A DNA stretch of 64,000 nt from Megaera sp965229545. GTDB lineage: Bacteria > Pseudomonadota > Alphaproteobacteria > Rickettsiales > Rickettsiaceae. Shown here in pieces: positions 37,497-46,480 of this stretch. The stretch is from the NCBI GenBank assembly GCA_965229545.1, contig OZ245887.1, forward strand, positions 1,426,001 through 1,490,000. The letters run 5' to 3'. The notes beneath the pieces are model-generated. The model made no database searches. It was not told the DNA's origin and was given only the letters and a program-made list of their open reading frames with translations. Within the stretch, counting starts at the first letter, position 1; each line of letters opens with the position of its first letter. The translations under genes were made by a program, and so were the position numbers.

Positions 37497-39305
37497 ATGC
37501 ATAAATATAGAACTCATAATTGTAACGAACTTAACAAATTATCAGTTGGCCAAACCGTAAAGTTATCTGGATGGGTTCACAGACGCAGAGACCATGGTAA
37601 TTTGTTATTCATAGATATTAGAGATCATTATGGAATAACGCAATTAGTTTTTACTGACCGGGACTTATCATTAAAAGATAGAGCTAGTCATGTGCGCTAT
37701 GAAAGCGTTATTACAGTAGAGGGTAAAGTAGTTATTCGAGATAAAGATAATATAAATACAGCAATAGATACTGGAGAAATTGAAGTATTAGTTACTAGTT
37801 ATATCTTAGAATCAGAAGCAAATGTGTTACCGCTTAATGTAAATTCTGATCAAGAAGTTTCTGAAGATATAAGGCTTAAATATAGATTTCTAGATTTAAG
37901 ACGTGAAAAGCTGCACAACAACATAATCCTTCGATCTAAAATAATTGCTGATATCCGCAAACATATGATTTCTCAAAATTTTACCGAATTTCAAACACCG
38001 ATTCTTACAGCCAGTTCTCCGGAGGGTGCTCGTGATTTCTTGGTCCCAAGTAGAATGCATCCGGGTAAATTTTATGCCCTTCCGCAAGCACCTCAGCAGT
38101 TTAAACAAATGTTAATGATGTCAGGTTTTGACAGATATTTTCAAATAGCTCCGTGTTTTCGTGATGAGGATGCACGAGCTGACAGGTCACCAGGCGAATT
38201 TTATCAGCTTGATATTGAAATGTCATTTGTTACGCAAGAAGATGTATTTAATACAATTGAGCCATTAATGTTTGAAATTTTTAGTAAATTGAGTAATAAA
38301 AAAGTTTCTAAGCCTCCTTTTGTCAGAATCCCATATACTGAATCTATGCTTAAATATGGTAATGATAAACCGGATTTACGTAATCCAATTGAAATCATTG
38401 ATGTAACAGATATTTTTGCGGCTTCTACATTTAAAGTTTTTAAGGATAATATTGACAAAGGATTTGTAGTTAGGGCTATTCCTGGACCAAAATTGCTAGC
38501 TAAATCACGTAAATATTTTGACGATTTGACTAAATTTGCTATTGATGAAGGGGCAAACGGCCTAGGTTACATAACTTTTAGTGATGAGGGAGAAGTAAAG
38601 GGTCCAATAGTAAAGTTCTTAAATGAAAGCCAGCTGCAAAATTTAAAAGCTGCTGCTAAATTAACAAATGGTGATGCAATATTCTTTATTTGCGCTAAAG
38701 AGCTAGAAGTTGCCAAGATAGCCGGTAAAATTAGAACGAAACTGGGAGTCGATCTTGGACTGATAGATTACGATCGTTTTGAATTCTGCTGGATTACTGA
38801 TTTTCCATTTTACGAGTTTCATGAAGATACTAAGAAAATTGATTTTAACCATAATCCATTTTCCATGCCGCAAGGAGGAATCGACGTTTTAGACAAAGCT
38901 CAAACTCAAGAAGAATTGTTACAGATTAAGGCTTTCCAGTATGATATAGTTTGTAACGGGATAGAGCTTTCTAGTGGAGCAATTAGAAACCATAAGCCTG
39001 ATCTGATGTATAAGGCTTTTGAAATAGCAGGCTATTCTCAGCAGGAAGTAGATAATAAATTTGGCGGAATGATAAGGGCATTGAAATATGGAGCTCCTCC
39101 CCATGGAGGTATTGCCCCAGGAATAGATAGAATGGTTATGCTAATAGCAGACACTGCAAATATTCGTGAGGTTATAGCTTTTCCGATGAATCAACAAGCA
39201 GAAGATTTACTTATGGGTGCTCCAAATTATGCCGAAGAAAAGCAGCTTCGGGAACTTAATATTATGTTATCCCCTTCCCTTAGGAACAAATTAGCAAAAC
39301 CTTAA
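37497..39305 (+). CDS. aspS: Aspartate-tRNA ligase
   Basis: Charges tRNA-Asp. The 602-residue bacterial-type enzyme has the OB anticodon domain (GWVHRRRDHGNLLFIDIRD), class II motif 1 and motif 2 (FRDEDARADRSPGEFYQLD), the GAD insertion domain (about 285-415) and motif 3 GIAPGIDRMVML. In organisms without asparagine synthesis it may be non-discriminating and also charge tRNA-Asn for GatCAB; that cannot be read here. Confidence 0.96.
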   Translation: MHKYRTHNCNELNKLSVGQTVKLSGWVHRRRDHGNLLFIDIRDHYGITQLVFTDRDLSLKDRASHVRYESVITVEGKVVIRDKDNINTAIDTGEIEVLVTSYILESEANVLPLNVNSDQEVSEDIRLKYRFLDLRREKLHNNIILRSKIIADIRKHMISQNFTEFQTPILTASSPEGARDFLVPSRMHPGKFYALPQAPQQFKQMLMMSGFDRYFQIAPCFRDEDARADRSPGEFYQLDIEMSFVTQEDVFNTIEPLMFEIFSKLSNKKVSKPPFVRIPYTESMLKYGNDKPDLRNPIEIIDVTDIFAASTFKVFKDNIDKGFVVRAIPGPKLLAKSRKYFDDLTKFAIDEGANGLGYITFSDEGEVKGPIVKFLNESQLQNLKAAAKLTNGDAIFFICAKELEVAKIAGKIRTKLGVDLGLIDYDRFEFCWITDFPFYEFHEDTKKIDFNHNPFSMPQGGIDVLDKAQTQEELLQIKAFQYDIVCNGIELSSGAIRNHKPDLMYKAFEIAGYSQQEVDNKFGGMIRALKYGAPPHGGIAPGIDRMVMLIADTANIREVIAFPMNQQAEDLLMGAPNYAEEKQLRELNIMLSPSLRNKLAKP

Positions 39306-39354
39306 AAAGCTAAAGCCTTTTGAATTGTTAGATACTGTTACTTTTCGCTTTACA

Positions 39355-39497
39355 GGCAGTTTAAACCGGAATTTTGGGAGAAGACAGAGAACCTACCTCA
39401 GTATCGGATTTACTTCTTTCCCTACCGGCAGTTTGAACCGGAGTTTCGGGAGAGGATAGAGAAACCTACCTCAGCACTTTTACTTCTCGGTTTAATA
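39355..39497. repeat. Two imperfect direct repeats of about 72 bp
   Basis: A unit starting GGCAGTTTRAACCGGARTTT and holding AACCTACCTCAG recurs from 39355 and from 39427. The copies differ at scattered transitions and a small gap. The unit has no evident frame or IS end and lies directly before the truncated IS256. It may be a small dispersed intergenic repeat. Confidence 0.6.
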
Positions 39498-39504
39498 GGG
39501 ACCA

Positions 39505-40059
39505 GAGTCTGTCATATAGTTTGTGTAAGTTGCAAAAGGATATAGTAGAAGATACTATAAAAAAGCAACTTAAATACAGAGGAAAAAATGGCTAAAAAAT
39601 TAGCAGAAAAAGAAGTAGATATAAATACTAAATTAGTCGAAGAATTACTATCAAAAGCAGATCCATCTGAATTATTTGGTCGCGGGTGGATTATTTAATA
39701 AACTTAAAAAGCAAATAGTAGAGAGAATTCTTGAAAGTGAATTAGAACACGATCTAGGTTATTCTAAACATAGTAAGATAATCAAGAGCGATAATAATCG
39801 TCGCAACGGCAGTTATGAAAAAACGATTATAGATGACGACGGTCATCAGATTACCGTAGATGTTTCAAGGGACAGGGAAGGAGAATTTGAACCTCAATTG
39901 ATTCCTGAAGGAGTTAGGAGATTTAGTGGTTTTGATGATAAAGTGATTTCACTATATGCAAGAGGGATGACTGTCAGTGAGATACATAGCCATTTAGAGG
40001 AGATATACCAGACCAATATTTCCAAGGACCTTATATCAACTGTCACTGACGGAGTAATA
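39505..40059 (+). mobile_element. IS256 fragment, left end and first third
   Basis: Identical in layout to bases 7354-7908 of the complete copy: left terminus GAGTC, ATG 39588, the 33-codon frame, the +1 break, then the long frame as far as TVTDGVI. It is cut at about 40059 and fused to an IS630 3' part with a 2-bp TA overlap. The right end is lost. Confidence 0.88.
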
Positions 40060-40497
40060 ATATGCTAGCTGCTACTAGTCCGCAAGGGTTTATGAACTGG
40101 AGGTATTTGAAGATAATTTTACCAGCAAAAAGTGTATTGAATTTTTAGGTAGACTGATCAGACAAATTAAGCAGAAAATATTTTTGATATTAGATAATCA
40201 TAGAGTGCATCACAGTAAAAAGGTAAAAGCTTATGTAGAAAGACATAAGGACAAGCTAGAATTGTTTTATTTACCATCATATTGTCCTGATATGAATCCA
40301 CAAGAACTTGTAAACCAAGATGTCAAAGCTAACTCCAATAATTTTCGAGTACTAAAATCAGTAAAAGATTTAACAATTAATGTACGGTCCTATTTAACAC
40401 AAATTCAGTTTAATGGTATAAAAATTCAAAATTATTTAAAAAAGAAAGAAATAGCTTATGCTACTATATAATGTTCAATATTTAAAGGCCAGAGTAA
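40058..40497 (+). mobile_element. IS630 fragment, 3' part of transposase and right end
   Basis: Matches the intact IS630 copies from NMLAAI to the terminal repeat ending GAGTAA, followed by TA at 40498-40499. A one-base deletion near 40099 breaks the frame; the tail (from ILDNHRVHHSKK through PDMNPQE) is still open. The orientation and fusion partner suggest recombination between neighbouring IS elements. Confidence 0.85.
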
Positions 40498-40620
40498 TAT
40501 TTTTCTACTAGTTATTTATCATTTTTATGTTTTTTAATAGCAGGTTTCTACCTATGTTTGAGATATTAGGGTGTAACGGTACTTATTAGTTTTCGCTATC
40601 TTATTTCACTAAGGTGAGTT

Positions 40621-40844
40621 TTATTTAAAAGAAATTTTTAATTTTTTTCTAGGGGGAATAAAAAATGATTCTGATTCATTAGCACTTTTTTGCTCATTTT
40701 TTTCCATAATACCAACATAATAAACTCCGTTTTTACTAGGCTTACTATGCTCCACCCAGATTCCATATCCTCTTTTACAGCTTCAGATTCAGGGCTGTTA
40801 TCAGTAAATGAAATAAATTTTTGTATCGGTTTTCTATGTACCAT
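40621..40844 (-). pseudogene. Small DUF2674-like rickettsial protein with a frameshift
   Basis: ATG 40844 opens VHRKPIQKFISFTDNSPES and continues to WSIVSLVK, after which the frame shifts at an A-run near 40730. Restoring one A continues NGVYYVGIMEKNEQKS to a stop at 40621-40623, giving about 75 residues. The restored form looks like the short DUF2674 proteins I recall from Rickettsia. As written, the 68-residue frame has a different tail. The rest of 40498-41097 shows no other gene. Confidence 0.5.
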
Positions 40845-41040
40845 AATTATTTAAAATTAATAATTTAACTTGTGTTTAATTTTTGGTGGCAATAATAGGG
40901 AAACTATTGCCAAAAAGTAAATAAAATATATTTTTTATATTACTCATAACTAATTGCTAAATCTTACATCGATAAGATTAATTTTAACTTAAGATTTTAA
41001 ATTTTGGCATTTTTCTTAACTGTTTATATGGCCCTAACTA

Positions 41041-41069
41041 TTGACAACATACTAGTCCTCTATTATGTT
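41041..41069 (+). promoter_or_regulatory. Candidate promoter of the pdh operon
   Basis: A perfect TTGACA (41041-41046), a 17-bp spacer and TATGTT (41064-41069), 28 bp before the pdhA ATG. The perfect -35 and good spacing make it one of the best promoter candidates in the window. Confidence 0.5.
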
Positions 41070-41097
41070 CGAGGTTTATTTATTTTAATGAAATAAT

Positions 41098-42081
41098 ATG
41101 ATCGAATTTAAACCAGACAAATTAAAATTAAGCGCTTTGCAGTATGTAAAATGCTATGAGCAAATGTTGCTTATCCGACGTTTTGAAGAAAAGTGCAGTC
41201 AGTTTTATGGAATGGGTTTAATAGGAGGTTTTTGCCATTTATATATTGGGCAAGAAGCTGTAATTATGGGTTTTGAATTTGCTAAACAAAAAGGTGATAG
41301 CATGATTACCAGCTATCGTGATCATGCGCATATTATTATGTCTGGTATCGACCCGAAATTTGTGATGGCCGAACTTACCGGTAGAGCATCTGGCTGTTCT
41401 AAGGGGAAAGGCGGTTCAATGCACATGTTTGATATCCCAGGAAAATTTTATGGAGGTCATGGTATTGTCGGAGCACAAGTACCTATAGGAACAGGACTTG
41501 CGTTTGCCGAAAAATATAATAATACTAAAAATATTTGTTATACATTTTTAGGTGATGGAGCTGTAAATCAAGGGCAGGTGTATGAGGCTTTTAATATGGC
41601 TTCATTGTGGAAATTGCCCGTGGTTTACGTCATTGAAAATAATGAATATTCAATGGGGACAGCAGTAAAGAGATCTACTTCCATGGTTGAATTATACAAA
41701 AAAGGTGAATCATTCGGTATAGCTGGTATTCAAGTAAATGGTATGGATGTTGATGCAGTTTATAATGCTGCGGTTTTTGCGTCTGATTATGCACGGTCAG
41801 GAGCCGGTCCAATAATTGTTGAAGTAAAAACATATAGATTTAGGGGACATTCAATGTCTGATCCTGCGAAATATAGAACAAAAGAAGAAGTTGAACAGTA
41901 TAAGGGACTTGACCCATTGGCAGATGTTAGAAATATTATCATAGATAATAAATATGCAAACGAAGAAGATTTAAAAGCTATAGAGAAAAAAATTAAGTTA
42001 AGAATAGCAGAAGTTGAAGAGTTTGGTACCTCAGAACCTTTACCTGATGAAAGCGAGTTGTTTAAAGATATATATAAATAA
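41098..42081 (+). CDS. pdhA: Pyruvate dehydrogenase E1 component, alpha subunit
   Basis: With PdhB it decarboxylates pyruvate and loads acetyl on the E2 lipoyl group. The 327-residue protein has MLLIRRFEEKC, GGSMHMFD, the thiamine diphosphate motif GDGAVNQGQVYEAFN ending ENN, and the phosphorylation-loop-like YRFRGHSMSDP. It heads pdhA-pdhB-pdhC-lpdA. Confidence 0.96.
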   Translation: MIEFKPDKLKLSALQYVKCYEQMLLIRRFEEKCSQFYGMGLIGGFCHLYIGQEAVIMGFEFAKQKGDSMITSYRDHAHIIMSGIDPKFVMAELTGRASGCSKGKGGSMHMFDIPGKFYGGHGIVGAQVPIGTGLAFAEKYNNTKNICYTFLGDGAVNQGQVYEAFNMASLWKLPVVYVIENNEYSMGTAVKRSTSMVELYKKGESFGIAGIQVNGMDVDAVYNAAVFASDYARSGAGPIIVEVKTYRFRGHSMSDPAKYRTKEEVEQYKGLDPLADVRNIIIDNKYANEEDLKAIEKKIKLRIAEVEEFGTSEPLPDESELFKDIYK

Positions 42082-42094
42082 AAATGGTGCATGT

Positions 42095-43072
42095 ATGGCA
42101 GAAATAACAGTTAGGGAAGCTCTGCAGCTGGCGATGAAAGAGGAAATGCAGAGAGACGAAAGAGTTTTTATTCTCGGTGAGGAAGTAGCAGAGTATCAGG
42201 GAGCATATAAAATAACGCAAGGTTTGTTTCAGGAGTTTGGACCAAAGAGAGTGATAGATACCCCAATTAGTGAACACGGATTTACAGGGCTTGCTATTGG
42301 AGCAGCTTTTGGAGGGCTTAGACCGATAGTTGAATTTATGACTTTTAATTTTGCAATGCAAGCTTTTGATCAGATAGTCAATTCGGCCGCTAAAACAAAT
42401 TATATGTCTGGAGGGCAACTTGGTTGTCCAATAGTTTTCAGGGGACCAAATGGAGCAGCTGCTCGTGTTGCTGCCCAACATAGCCAGAATTTTGCTGCAG
42501 TATATTCTCATATACCGGGACTTAAGGTAATAGCTCCTTATAACGCTGAAGATGCAAAAGGACTATTAATAAGTGCTATCAGGGATGATAATCCGGTGAT
42601 TTTTTTAGAAAATGAAATAATGTATGGTAGAAGTTTCGAGATACCCGAAGTTATTGAGCCAATTCCTATTGGCAAAGCCAGAATAGTAAAAGAAGGGGTA
42701 GATGTAACAATTTTGGCTTTTTCCCTGCAAGTTGGAATGGCAATCGAGGCGGCAAAGATTTTAGCAGAAGAAAATATTGATGCTGAAATAATAGATTTAA
42801 GGACGATAAAACCTTTAGATATTGAAACTATATTAGAATCAGTCCATAAGACTAATCGATTAGTTTCAGTTGAAGAAGGGTGGTTTTTTGCTGGAATTGG
42901 AGCCACTATTAGCTCTATAGTAATAAGAGAAGCTTTTGATTATTTAGATGCTGCTCCAGAGATTGTATCAGGAAAAGACGTGCCATTGCCGTATGCAGAG
43001 AATCTAGAGAAGATGTCCCTGCCGACAGTAGAAGATATAGTAGCAGCTGCTAAAAGAGCATGTTATAAGTGA
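42095..43072 (+). CDS. pdhB: Pyruvate dehydrogenase E1 component, beta subunit
   Basis: Start at ATG 42095 gives MAEITVREALQLAM, the family N-terminus; an upstream in-frame ATG at 42014 lies inside pdhA and adds unrelated residues. The 325-residue product has GEEVAEYQGAYKIT, DTPISEHGFTGLAIG and RGPNGAAARVAAQHSQ. Unlike many alphaproteobacterial PdhB proteins, it carries no N-terminal lipoyl domain. Confidence 0.95.
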   Translation: MAEITVREALQLAMKEEMQRDERVFILGEEVAEYQGAYKITQGLFQEFGPKRVIDTPISEHGFTGLAIGAAFGGLRPIVEFMTFNFAMQAFDQIVNSAAKTNYMSGGQLGCPIVFRGPNGAAARVAAQHSQNFAAVYSHIPGLKVIAPYNAEDAKGLLISAIRDDNPVIFLENEIMYGRSFEIPEVIEPIPIGKARIVKEGVDVTILAFSLQVGMAIEAAKILAEENIDAEIIDLRTIKPLDIETILESVHKTNRLVSVEEGWFFAGIGATISSIVIREAFDYLDAAPEIVSGKDVPLPYAENLEKMSLPTVEDIVAAAKRACYK

Positions 43073-43102
43073 TTTCCAGAATAATTTTGATAAAAGGTTC
43101 GT

Positions 43103-44350
43103 ATGCCAATAAAAATTTTAATGCCGGCACTATCGCCAACCATGACCGAAGGAAACCTTGCTAAATGGGTCAAAAAAGAGGGAGAAAAAATTTCTGCAGG
43201 AGAAGTAATTGCAGAAATCGAAACTGATAAAGCTACTATGGAAGTAGAAGCTGTAGATGAAGGAATAATCGCAAAAATTCTTATTCCAGAAGGGACAGAA
43301 GGAGTGCAAGTTAATTCGTTAATTGCTGTTCTCGTTGAAGAAGATGAGCAAGATGCTGATCTAGAGGCTTTTATTGCCAAATTTAGCACCCCTCAAAAAC
43401 CGGTTGAAAAAATTGTCGAGGAAAAAGTAGGAGAACCTGTTGAAGTAAAACTGGCAGCCATTTCTGCACCTAGCATCCCTATTCAAGGTATAAGTACAAA
43501 TAAGCGAATATTTGCGTCTCCGCTAGCTAAAAGAATTGCTGCTCTGGAAGGAATACATTTGTCTAATATCCTTGGATCTGGTCCCCATGGACGCATAGTT
43601 AAAAATGATGTTTTATCTGCTGCTAAAAATAGCAAAGGGACTATAAAGAGGGATAATGAGGAATATCGTTTGATTCCCAATAATAATATGCGCAAAGTTA
43701 TCGCTAAAAGATTGCTTGAATCAAAACTTACTGTGCCGCATTTCTATCTTTCAATAGAATGTGTAATGGATTTGGTGCTTAATGCACGTACCCAGATTAA
43801 TGCTAGTTTTGATAGTGACAAAGATAAAAGATTATCGGTAAACGATTTTATTATTCTAGCTTGCGCAAAAGCCTTAAAGGAAGTACCAGCGGCAAATGCT
43901 AGCTGGACTGATAGTGCCATTATGCTTTATAATAATATCGATATTTCTGTAGCAGTAGCTATCGAAGGAGGGCTTATTACCCCTATTATTAAAAATGCCG
44001 ATCAGAAAGATATCGTTAAAATTTCATCTGAAATGAAAGATCTAGCAAAAAGAGCGAGGGAAAATACTCTTGCTCCTGAAGAATTTCAGGGTGGAGGGTT
44101 TAGTATTTCTAATTTAGGTATGTATGGAATTAAAAGCTTTAGTGCTATTGTTAACCCCCCGCAGGGCTGTATTATGGCTGTAGGAATGAGTTCAAAGCGT
44201 CCGGTAGTTATTGGCGATAAAATAGAAGTACGAACTATTATGGATGTTACACTCTCCTGTGATCACAGAGTAGTTGATGGTGCAGTTGGGGCAGAATTTT
44301 TAGCAGCTTTTAAGAAATATATCGAAGCTCCGATTCTAATGTTTGTTTAA
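43103..44350 (+). CDS. pdhC: Dihydrolipoamide acetyltransferase (E2)
   Basis: Transfers acetyl from lipoyl to CoA and forms the complex core. The 415-residue protein has one lipoyl domain with the modified Lys in ETDKATMEVE (about 42), a hinge, the peripheral-subunit-binding domain (SPLAKRIAALEGIHLSNI, GPHGRIVKNDV) and the catalytic domain with DHRVVDGAVGAEF near the end. Complete. Confidence 0.95.
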   Translation: MPIKILMPALSPTMTEGNLAKWVKKEGEKISAGEVIAEIETDKATMEVEAVDEGIIAKILIPEGTEGVQVNSLIAVLVEEDEQDADLEAFIAKFSTPQKPVEKIVEEKVGEPVEVKLAAISAPSIPIQGISTNKRIFASPLAKRIAALEGIHLSNILGSGPHGRIVKNDVLSAAKNSKGTIKRDNEEYRLIPNNNMRKVIAKRLLESKLTVPHFYLSIECVMDLVLNARTQINASFDSDKDKRLSVNDFIILACAKALKEVPAANASWTDSAIMLYNNIDISVAVAIEGGLITPIIKNADQKDIVKISSEMKDLAKRARENTLAPEEFQGGGFSISNLGMYGIKSFSAIVNPPQGCIMAVGMSSKRPVVIGDKIEVRTIMDVTLSCDHRVVDGAVGAEFLAAFKKYIEAPILMFV

Positions 44351-44380
44351 TAAAAAATCTTTTAAAGAGGGCCAGAATAT

Positions 44381-45769
44381 ATGGAAAAATTTGATGTGAT
44401 AGTTATTGGTGGTGGTCCTGGCGGTTATGTTGCAGCTATTAGAGCATCTCAACTGGGTTTAAAAACGGCAGTTATTGAAAAAGAGCATCTTGGAGGTATT
44501 TGCCTTAATTGGGGATGTATACCTACTAAAGCCTTATTAAAATCGGCTGAATTATTACAGAAAATAAAACATGCAGAAGAATTCGGTATTATTTCTGCAA
44601 AGGCAAGTTTTGATATAAAAAAAATTGTTAACCGTTCGCGTAATATCTCAGCTAAATTAGTTGCAGGTATTAAGGGGTTATTGAAGAAGAATAAAGTAAA
44701 AGTTTTTGAAGGGGTTGCAAAAATCAGTAGTCCTAAATTACTCGTAGTTGAAGGAAAAGAACAAAAACTGTCTTTAGAAGCAAAAAATATTATTATTGCA
44801 ACAGGTGCTAGAGCAAGGATTCTCGATGGCTTTGAACCGGACGGCAAGAATATCTGGACTTATAGAGAAGCTTTAATACCGGAATCAGTTCCAAAATCTA
44901 TGGTTATTGTCGGTTCAGGAGCTATAGGTATTGAATTCGCATCTTTTTATAATGCTTTGGGCGTTCAGGTGACTGTACTTGAAGCAGCACCACAAATTTT
45001 ACCGATGGAAGATGAAGAAATATCTGCTATGGCAAAAAAATCTTTTGAAACTAAAGGAATAAAGTTTTACACTGCTATTAACCTAGAAGGTAAAACAATT
45101 AATAATAACAACGTTAAGGTTGAATTTTTGCATAATGGTGCTAAAGTATCCATAGACGCAGAAGTATTATTAATGGCTGTAGGGATAAAAGCTAATACCG
45201 AAAATTTAGGCTTAGAAAATACGAAGATAAAACTTGATCGTGGTCATATAGCTACTAATAGTGTATGCCAAACAGCTGAGGGAAATATTTATGCAATCGG
45301 AGATGTTGCAGGGGCTCCGTGGCTGGCTCATAAGGCAAGTCATGAGGGAGTAATTGCAGTAGAACATATTGCCGGTAAGAAGCCACATGAGCTAAATAGA
45401 TTAAATATTCCTGGATGTACTTATTCTGCGCCACAAATAGCGAGTGTCGGAATGACTGAAAAATCTGCTTTAGCTGCCGGTTATAAATTAAAAATAGGTC
45501 GTTTTCCCTTTTATGCAAACGGTAAAGCTTTAATTTTAGGTGATAATGATGGCCTTATAAAAACGATTTTTGATGCTAAAACCGGTGAATTATTAGGAGC
45601 CCATATGATTGGTTCTGACGTTACAGAATTGATCCATGGTTATGTAATTGGTAAGTCTATGGAAGGAACAGAACTTGACTTTGTTGAAGCAATTTTACCA
45701 CATCCTACTCTTTCTGAGATGTTACACGAATCAGTTTTACAAGCATACAATAAACCGATCCATATATAA
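44381..45769 (+). CDS. lpdA: Dihydrolipoamide dehydrogenase (E3)
   Basis: Reoxidises dihydrolipoamide with NAD+. The 462-residue protein has the FAD motif GGGPGGYVAAIRA, the redox disulfide GGICLNWGCIPTK, the NAD motif GSGAIGIEFA and the C-terminal active-site HPHPTLSE-type sequence (here LPHPTLSE). It follows pdhC by 30 bp, so the whole complex is encoded in one operon. Confidence 0.96.
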   Translation: MEKFDVIVIGGGPGGYVAAIRASQLGLKTAVIEKEHLGGICLNWGCIPTKALLKSAELLQKIKHAEEFGIISAKASFDIKKIVNRSRNISAKLVAGIKGLLKKNKVKVFEGVAKISSPKLLVVEGKEQKLSLEAKNIIIATGARARILDGFEPDGKNIWTYREALIPESVPKSMVIVGSGAIGIEFASFYNALGVQVTVLEAAPQILPMEDEEISAMAKKSFETKGIKFYTAINLEGKTINNNNVKVEFLHNGAKVSIDAEVLLMAVGIKANTENLGLENTKIKLDRGHIATNSVCQTAEGNIYAIGDVAGAPWLAHKASHEGVIAVEHIAGKKPHELNRLNIPGCTYSAPQIASVGMTEKSALAAGYKLKIGRFPFYANGKALILGDNDGLIKTIFDAKTGELLGAHMIGSDVTELIHGYVIGKSMEGTELDFVEAILPHPTLSEMLHESVLQAYNKPIHI

Positions 45770-45809
45770 CTATAACTACAGCCTTTATATTAATTATTTA
45801 GAGAATGAT

Positions 45810-46439
45810 ATGACTAATGAGCTACGGTTGCTACAAATATTAAATGCAAGATTTTTGCACGATCTTTCTAGTTCTGTAGGTACAGTCTACAATTGTTTAA
45901 GCCTAATTGATACGGCAAATAAGGATATCGGTAATAAAGCAAAGCTTCTAGCTATTGAAGAATCTGGTAATTTGACAAAAAAAATTAAAGTTTTTCGCGG
46001 GGTTTATGCATCCCATGACGGTGATGAACAAATGAGTGTTGTCTATTTGACCAAATTATTTCAAGATTTTTTTTCAAATAATAATAAATTAGAACTAGAT
46101 TTAAAGTTTGAAACTGGAGTTTTATATTTAGAAAGTTTGCTGGCAAAAGCATCTTTGTGTTTAGTTATGATTATTTCCGAGGCTAGTGTACTGAGAGGTA
46201 AGCTGGTTTTCATTTGTGGTAATGACAACGGTAATAATTTCACGAGAATCACATTTAATAGCAAAGATTTGAAGTGGAGTGATGAAACTTGGGATATACT
46301 AAATGGCAAAAAGAATAAGGAAATTAATATTAAAAATTGCCGTGAATTCTATATCCGTAATTTATGTGAGAAAAGCGGGTATAAAATTACTTCTAATAAA
46401 AAAGCAAATAGCTTAAAGTGTGAGTTTCTTAAGGTCTGA
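45810..46439 (+). CDS. ChpT-like histidine phosphotransferase
   Basis: The product (about 209 residues from ATG 45810) has ILNARFLHDLSSSVGTVYN, with His17 at the phosphoacceptor position of alphaproteobacterial ChpT/HPTransfase proteins, and a C-terminal degenerate ATPase-like domain. ChpT relays phosphate from CckA to CtrA in cell-cycle control. An upstream in-frame start at 45648 would lie inside lpdA and is not favoured. It sits between lpdA and fumC, with no other phosphorelay gene nearby. Confidence 0.75.
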   Translation: MTNELRLLQILNARFLHDLSSSVGTVYNCLSLIDTANKDIGNKAKLLAIEESGNLTKKIKVFRGVYASHDGDEQMSVVYLTKLFQDFFSNNNKLELDLKFETGVLYLESLLAKASLCLVMIISEASVLRGKLVFICGNDNGNNFTRITFNSKDLKWSDETWDILNGKKNKEINIKNCREFYIRNLCEKSGYKITSNKKANSLKCEFLKV

Positions 46440-46480
46440 TAGTTACAATACATCAAAATTTATAATAAAGGGGAGTTCGT

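Noticed and set aside
42014..42094. Upstream extension of pdhB
   Set aside because: It lies inside pdhA and encodes residues unlike the family; ATG 42095 gives the canonical N-terminus.
45648..45809. Upstream extension of the ChpT-like gene
   Set aside because: It overlaps lpdA in another frame; ATG 45810 fits the family length.
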